Translations under genes and position numbers: made by a program | Part shown: positions 58,675 to 64,000 of the stretch, one piece after another | How positions within the stretch are numbered: position 1 is the first letter of the stretch | Layout: each line of letters begins with the position of its first letter | Assembly (NCBI GenBank): GCA_029582165.1 | Contig: CM055882.1 | Coordinates: forward strand, 18,245,867-18,309,866 | DNA length: 64,000 nt | Origin: Portulaca oleracea | Lineage: Eukaryota; Streptophyta; Magnoliopsida; Caryophyllales; Portulacaceae | Direction of reading: 5' to 3' | Notes under the pieces: generated by a model | The model's database searches: none | What the model was told of the DNA's origin: nothing | What the model saw: only the letters and a program-made list of their open reading frames with translations

Positions 58675-59212
58675 TTGGATGGTAATATGCCGACCTTTGG
58701 GGGTATTGGATTGTAATATACCAACCTTTACTATTGGACAACAATATCTCTGACCTTTATACCTAAGTGACATTATTATACCAACAGTGACTAATGAGGT
58801 GGTGAATCGGTCTTTGTGCTGATATCGTAGGCGGAAAAAAAAAACCGGCCTTATCCCAGTAACCCCGTTAACCCCTTTGCTTTACTCACTGACCCAGGTT
58901 ACAAGACATTGATTAGTTGTGTACCATGTCAGCACATAGACCGGTTCACCGCCCTCTTAATCATTGGGCTTGGGCCGGATTTTTAAAGTGGATCAGTGAA
59001 AAAAATGGAGGGCTTAACGTGGTCACTGAGCCGAGGACGGTTTTTTTTCCCTCGCTTGCCACATCAACACGGTGACTAGTTCACCACCTCCTTAGCGCCT
59101 ATTGGTTATAATAATATCACATATGTATAAAGGTCAGAGATATTGTTGTCCAATAAAAAATGTTGGTATATTATAATCCAATACTCCCAAAGGTCGGTAT
59201 ATTACCATCCAA
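58675..59212. mobile_element. foldback MITE with ~130-bp terminal inverted repeats
   Basis: TTGGATGGTAATATGCCGAC on the left pairs with the complement of the right end, and pairing continues with few mismatches through TTGGACAACAATATCTCTGA for about 130 bp. Long terminal repeats suggest a Mutator-derived or foldback MITE. A convincing target duplication was not found. The central part is non-coding. Confidence 0.75.
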
Positions 59213-60294
59213 TATAATGGGAAAAGTATTGTAATTTATTAATTTCATTATACTCCTTTCGTCATTTTTCATTTGTTCACTTAACTAACTTTTTTTGTTC
59301 CTTATTATTTGTCACATTTACGTTTTCAATTATTGATGGTATTTTTTTATTTAATTTATTTCTACCTAATTTTTTACATTGATTTCTTCATTGTTTTTCA
59401 AAATGATAGATAAAAAATACTAAGAAAATAATTGATAAATATAATTTAAAAAAACACAAAATAAATGCTCCGTCCATTGGACGGACAATTTAGCTAGTAC
59501 TCTATAATAAAAATGTGAAGTTACTTTTTGTGTTTTGCTGCTTTTACTGCCTACATGCTTGCTTGTATTCACACACAAATTTACTATTTCACCCTTGGAT
59601 ATAATAATTAATCAGCAACTTAACTTTAGCTTGTATTCACATATGAATTTACTATTTTACTCTCAACTACAATAATTAGACAATATAGGTCGATTGTATA
59701 TCTTGTTAGGGTAAGCACGGGTCATGTATATTTTGATTTCGGGTAAATTTCATTCTAAAATACATGACTCGGGTGTATTTCCAATTTGGGTAAATACAGG
59801 TCATATGTATTTTGATAGTAAATTTCTTTTGGGTAAATACGGGTCAAGTGTATTTTGGTTTTAGGTAAATTCGACTCTAAAAAATTACCCAGGTATATTT
59901 TGGTTTCAAATTCAAGTAATTACGGGATAAGTGATTCATTGTCTTGCAAAAGAATAGTCAGTCTTCCAATTAAATAGACGTTTGACAATTGTAGAGCAGA
60001 TGTTTCATATATTGTTTCAAGTCATCGTAAATTTATATTATGTTTACTTTTACTCTATAATTACCAGCGTAAGTAAACTTGGAGATGTATTTGTGAATAT
60101 TTTTTTTCCCTTAGTGAACCAAGAGCCACAAAATACTTACTTGGACCAAATTAATTTGTCTCTTTTATTTTTTTTATGGTCTTCGAAGTAAGATTTTGAC
60201 TATTAAATTCTCACGTTTTATCTTAACAAAATTTGTAATATCATATTTGAGTAAAAATATTTTCCATTACAAATATGATAATAATAATAATAAT

Positions 60295-60586
60295 TGTAAC
60301 ACCCGGATATGTGGTTAAAGTGCGGCTTAAAAGGATTGAAACGACTACTTATATCACCAAGGTGCACCTTCTTTTATGGTAGCTCATCCGTTGGGAACTC
60401 CTCAGTTAAGCGTGTTTGGCTGGGAGTAATACTAGGATGGGTGACCTCCTGGGAAGTTTTTCCAGGCAGTGTGTGAGCGAGGACGAAGCACGCTGGAAAG
60501 ACTCGTGGTGATTTGTGGGGCCAGTCAGCGATCCTTGAAACAGTTATCGGTAATGTCCGCGGCCCGGGAGGGGCCGGGGCGTTACA
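60295..60586 (+). mobile_element. Cassandra-type solo LTR with 5S rRNA sequence
   Basis: A 292-bp unit runs TGTAACACCCGGATATG to GGGGCGTTACA, flanked by ATAAT on both sides (inside an AAT-rich stretch, so the duplication is weaker evidence). It contains a 5S-rRNA-like segment at about 60359-60475, including AGTTAAGCGTGTTTGGC and CTAGGATGGGTGACCTCCTG. Cassandra TRIM elements are defined by 5S sequences in their LTRs. There is one LTR only, so it is solo. Confidence 0.93.
60402..60446 (+). promoter_or_regulatory. 5S-type Pol III internal control region in Cassandra LTR
   Basis: A-box-like AGTTAAGCGTGTTTGGC, an intermediate element and C-box-like GGATGGGTGACC (60435-60446) keep the order and spacing of a plant 5S gene. 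The 5' half of 5S is diverged, so this is not a functional rRNA gene. Confidence 0.8.
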
Positions 60587-60715
60587 ATAATAATGAACAA
60601 TAACTCGATATATTATTTGAAAAATTAATGGTCAAAATTTAAAAAATCTAACAAATTTATTTGGGACAGAGAATATTAGAAATAGCCTCGTCCCACGGAC
60701 GGACCTTCTCACTAG

Positions 60716-61041
60716 TCTTCTATATATAAAAAGAGGCTTGTGTAAGGGTTGTGTACCAAAAATTGTTTGAGCAGCCTGACTGCTTACTTGCTAGCTTGTG
60801 TTCACATATGAATTTAGTTTTTTGTCCCCGAATATAATATAATAACTAGGGTTGTTAAAAAAAACTCGCCCCAAAATACCTAATTCGAAAACTCGGTACC
60901 CAGTCAAAAATTTTGGGTACCCGAACTATAAAATTGATTTTAGTTGAGTCAGGTACCCGAACCGGAAAAATTTTCTGGTAATAGATTCGGATGCGGGTCG
61001 GCCTCTAGCTAAAATCGGGTGCCCGAATTACCCGAAATTAA

Positions 61042-61072
<31 letters not shown>

Positions 61073-61650
61073 GCGAAATTAGTGGCTTTAATTATAAAAG
61101 CGAATTGCCCGAATTAGCCAATATTAAAATGTATTTAGCATAGTGTGATTAACTTTTTTTCAAATAATAATAAAATTAGTCGGTTTAATTATAAATTTAC
61201 AAACTAAAATTAGAAATAATAAAAGTGAAAACTCATAAAATTAAAACTAATCGGATCTTTTGGTTAGCCGGTATTCGACCCAAAACTTTTGGTTACGATA
61301 ATGGTTCGGGGGTATGGTCGTCCCGAAGTTTCGGGTACCCGAAAATTATCCAATTGGTTTGGGTACCCGATCCTTGAACACCCCTGATAATAACAAACAG
61401 CTTGTCTACCTGCTTGCTTTGTAGCATGTGTTCACACACAAATTTTTTGTTTTACCCTTGGATATAATACGATAATAAACAGTCGTTTACCTTGTATCTT
61501 TGTAGCTAACATTCACAATTGAATTTACCGGTTGAATATATTCTATTTATATCTGGTAAAGGCCAATACCGGTTATGTGGATTTCGGGTTTGGGCAATAT
61601 TAACATTAAAAATACAAATCGGTTATGTATAGATTCAGATAAACACTTAT
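60716..61650 (+). mobile_element. Helitron-like copy 3, 3' end not seen
   Basis: TCTTCTATATATAAAAAGAGGC starts directly at the end of copy 2. It shares TGCTTGCT...TTCACACACAAATTT words with copies 1 and 2, and these recur near 61400 and 61500. A hAT MITE is inserted at 60847-61386. No CTAG end was recognised, so the right edge is approximate. Confidence 0.45.
60847..61386. mobile_element. non-autonomous hAT MITE with 8-bp TSD
   Basis: A 540-bp element starting TAGGGTTGTTAAAAAAAA and ending with the complement of CAGGGGTGTTCAAGGATC. Perfect 8-bp duplications ATAATAAC lie at 60839-60846 and 61387-61394. The subterminal parts are full of GGGTACCCGA words in both orientations. It has the architecture of the MITE at 4278-4797 but different sequence. 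Confidence 0.9.
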
Positions 61651-62035
61651 GAGTTTAATCATTTGAAAACTTGGGCCCTATTTTTTTAGAATGTAAGATA
61701 ATTGAAAGGTGAAAAAGGTGGGATAGAGTGAATGAATAGGATAATGATTGGGAATCTAAGTTGCATCAGTCACACCATTTAAATATATGAATTTTTAAAT
61801 ATTTATAATGTTTACTAAGGCTATCCTCAATGGTGTTCTTCAAAATGAAGAACACCAAGTACATGAATTGTAGGTTTAGTATTATTTTAATAGGTAGTGG
61901 ATAATGGATATTGTTAATTGTGAAAAATGAGTTGAACAATGGAGTGAAGAATGGGTAATATATAATTATTAAAATAGTACAAAAAAGAAAAAGATAAAAC
62001 AAAATCAGTTTTATTTAATATTTTCTCTCTCCTTG
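61651..62035. other. no gene recognised
   Basis: A/T-rich sequence with a pair of GAAGAACACC-like words near 61840. Nothing further is supported. Confidence 0.45.
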
Positions 62036-62496
62036 TGTAAGATCCGAGAGTTTTTATTAAGAGTAATTACTTTGGTTAAGGGTCTAATTTGGGTTTAGTG
62101 ATTTATTTATGGGGAGAATCATTGTATTTCTATATTATGTGGATATTATTATTATTCTTATTATGATTTTATTTATTTATTTATCCGAATTAGAATTTTA
62201 TTAGAAGGTTCGACTTGTTATCTTATTGGGTAATTGGGTTATAGATTTGGAAAGGAAGAAAATAAGGGAAATTAGGTGACTTTTATTACGTTTGATTGGA
62301 GAATTTTACAATCAAAGGAAGAAAGGAAGGAAAAGGGGGATTAGAAATTGGCAATTATTAGGAGTGGAATAAAATTGATATGGAAAAAGGAATTAGATTA
62401 ACCTCCCTCTTTCTCTCTTGGGGTTTTGACGGCAAAAAAAAGAAAAGGGCCAAAGCCCTTGTTGCGTTTGAACAGAACGCATACCCACAGAGCAGA

Positions 62497-62527
<31 letters not shown>

Positions 62528-64000
62528 GAGGCAGCGCCACCAGGCTGTCGCTCGCCGGTCGTCGGCGCACAGAGAGAGAAAGATAGGTGGCGGTGAGGGG
62601 AGAACAGAGGCGGTGATGGCGATGGCGGTGGTCGGTCATCCATTGGCGTTAGTCGCCAGGTCTGGTCCTTTCTTCTTCCTCCTTAGTTTTTCTAGTGACC
62701 AATGAGAAATAGAGTGAGAGAAGCGGGGCAGTAGACCGGTAGAGGCAGCGCCGCTTGATTGACGGCGGTGGAAGGCGTGGCGCGACGCGGCTTGGACGTC
62801 GGCGGCGGCTGCGCGGTGGTGACTGAGGCCCGGCTCCATGGTCGGTTGCAAGTGAGCCATGGACGAAACTCCTGTCAGTTTGGGATGGGTTTGGTCGCAC
62901 AATTCAAGCTTGAAATTGTTAATTATATAGGAATGGTTAGATTGAATCATGTAACCGAGTTGGAAGTCGGACGGTACTTGGGTTGAACATTGAGTGTGAG
63001 GTCCATTTGGGTTGGTGTATGTGAGGAGGGAGTTCGGGTTGATTTGTGAAATTAGGATGTTTTGGGTTGAATAGGTAATTGTATAGAGGGTTATTTAATG
63101 GTTTTACTTATTACTTCTGTTGCAATATATGCTGATATTATTTGATTATGGCCTAGGTGACATTATATACATATGAAAATGTGTGTACCGTGTTAGAATG
63201 GATGAGTTATGTTTAAAATGATGTTGATTTGATGATTATGTGGAAATTATGCATATGTGAATCGTGGATGAGTTATATGCGTAAGGAATGAGATTTTATG
63301 CATAAGGTTGAGTTATATGTGAATTTAAGTCTCTATGTACATACTTATATCTCGTTTATTATGGACTTGTGTAATTGAAAGGTGTTTATATGATTTTTGA
63401 ATCAAAAGAAAAGATTTCAAGTGAATATTTTAGGGTGTGTTTGAGAACTTTTAGGGAGAAGAAAAATCTTATTGATATGTGATGAATGATACAAACGAGA
63501 GGACAGTATATAGAAGGAAAGAAGGAAGAAAAGAAAGAAAAATAAAGAAAACAAAAAAACCCTAACTAACCTATAACTAATAGTAGACACATCAGCTAGG
63601 TTTAGTTATAGCTGTTATACTGCTTGCTAACACATTGCTTATTTTCTATATTCTTCACAGTGTTGAAAAACATTTGCGTTTCCAAGTCGTTGATACTTAT
63701 TAAATGGATTTAGCGTAATTTAAGAAAACTTATTTGAGTTATTCGAGCTTTTGGATTTCTTAAATGGAAAAAGGTTGGAAAATTGGCCAGTTGAGCTATT
63801 TTAATTTGAATGAAAGGTATACTTCTACTTTATATACATTTATATACGATTTGGAAAGCTATTTGGATGAGAAGTGTATGGTATGGAATTGTTATGCGAT
63901 TTACGAGTTTGAAATGGTTTTCGGGCTAGGTCTATTGCACTAGGTACTGTGGACTAATTGGAAAGCCGGAGTAACACCTGTAAAGGGGAACTGAATCGGC
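62036..64000 (+). mobile_element. probable large LTR, truncated by window end
   Basis: A TGTAAGATCCGAGAG start resembles the TGTAA start of other LTRs in this window. About 0.4 kb in there is a CT/GA-rich and then GC-rich leader-like block (62460-62850) similar in layout to the two 3.3 kb solo LTRs. No protein domain is present; short overlapping frames at 62358-62986 look like composition effects. The end is outside the window, so this is a weak call. Confidence 0.4.

Larger units (their letters stand above)
57590..59497 (+). mobile_element. Helitron-like copy 1 (with foldback MITE inside)
   Basis: The 3' end is diagnostic: hairpin CCGTCC-ATT-GGACGG (59470-59484), then about nine bases, then CTAG followed by T (59494-59498). 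The interior has GTAAATAC...GTGTATTTTGAATTTAGG words shared with the next two copies. The 5' end is not sharply defined. Non-coding. Confidence 0.55.
59501..60715 (+). mobile_element. Helitron-like copy 2 (with Cassandra LTR inside)
   Basis: It starts TCTATAATAAAAATGTG just after the end of copy 1. Its 3' end has hairpin CGTCC-CAC-GGACG (60689-60701) and then CTAG|T (60712-60716). TC at the 5' end and a hairpin about 10 bases before CTRR|T are Helitron hallmarks. It is non-coding and about 0.9 kb without the Cassandra insertion. Confidence 0.6.

Noticed and set aside
60359..60475. possible functional 5S rRNA gene
   Set aside because: Only the 3' part matches 5S well, there is no 5S repeat array, and the sequence lies inside a Cassandra LTR.
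62358..62986. overlapping Ser/Pro/Arg-rich frames on both strands
   Set aside because: GC- and GA/CT-rich leader-like sequence gives open frames in several phases at once; no domain is recognisable.

Overview
This is a plant nuclear window made almost entirely of nested transposable elements; I see no intact host gene. A flowering plant, probably a eudicot, is indicated by plant-type Mutator-like (MULE) transposases with SWIM and CCHC zinc fingers, a plant mobile domain gene, Ty1/copia and Ty3/gypsy elements with plant primer-binding sites, TRIM and Cassandra elements, an L1-type LINE, and Stowaway, Tourist and hAT MITEs. Non-coding sequence is AT-rich. I cannot name the species. Boundaries marked TSD rest on matching target-site duplications read by eye.

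Layout. 1-2890: an LTR/promoter-like unit with a palindrome array, a tRNA-derived SINE-like head and a decayed hAT (TTF type) transposase. 3367-3507: one pseudo-exon of a uridine kinase-like gene. 4278-4797: hAT MITE (TSD CTATAGGC). 5385-11072: a young non-autonomous Ty3/gypsy element with a 1000-codon ORF, near-identical LTRs and a damaged 5' LTR joined to an inverted LTR fragment. 11570-29485: MULE-1 (TSD AAAGTTTCCC) with a split transposase pseudogene and a small opposite-strand zinc-finger/membrane ORF. A hAT element (14286-22666, TSD ATTGTGAA) lies in its intron; that hAT carries a TRIM inside its transposase exon and an L1 LINE. A 3.4 kb solo LTR (25703-29101, TSD GGGCA) lies in the MULE-1 tail.

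29486-32079 is AT-rich with no gene. About 32080-45754 is MULE-2: a FAR1-like/MULE transposase with an OTU-like tail on the plus strand and a convergent plant mobile domain gene. Its first intron holds a 56-bp minisatellite split by a complete but dead Ty1/copia element (32821-39360, TSD ATAAT). 46718-48405 is a MITE cluster. 48463-56720 is a second Ty1/copia element (TSD GATTG), plus strand, interrupted by a 3.3 kb solo LTR (50186-53507, TSD TTCTT) of the same family as the first but inverted. About 57590-61650 holds three successive Helitron-like copies interrupted by a foldback MITE, a Cassandra solo LTR with an embedded 5S rRNA sequence, and a hAT MITE (TSD ATAATAAC). 62036-64000 looks like the start of another large LTR that runs off the window.

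The most interesting signals are RNA-structure-like: a hairpin with compensatory changes beside a 5S-rRNA-like GGATGGGTGA motif in both giant solo LTRs, and an array of nine hairpins with compensatory stem changes in the leader of the first copia element. Also notable are the non-autonomous Ty3 element whose long ORF keeps a dead reverse transcriptase relic (YFDN), and the passenger genes in both MULEs.
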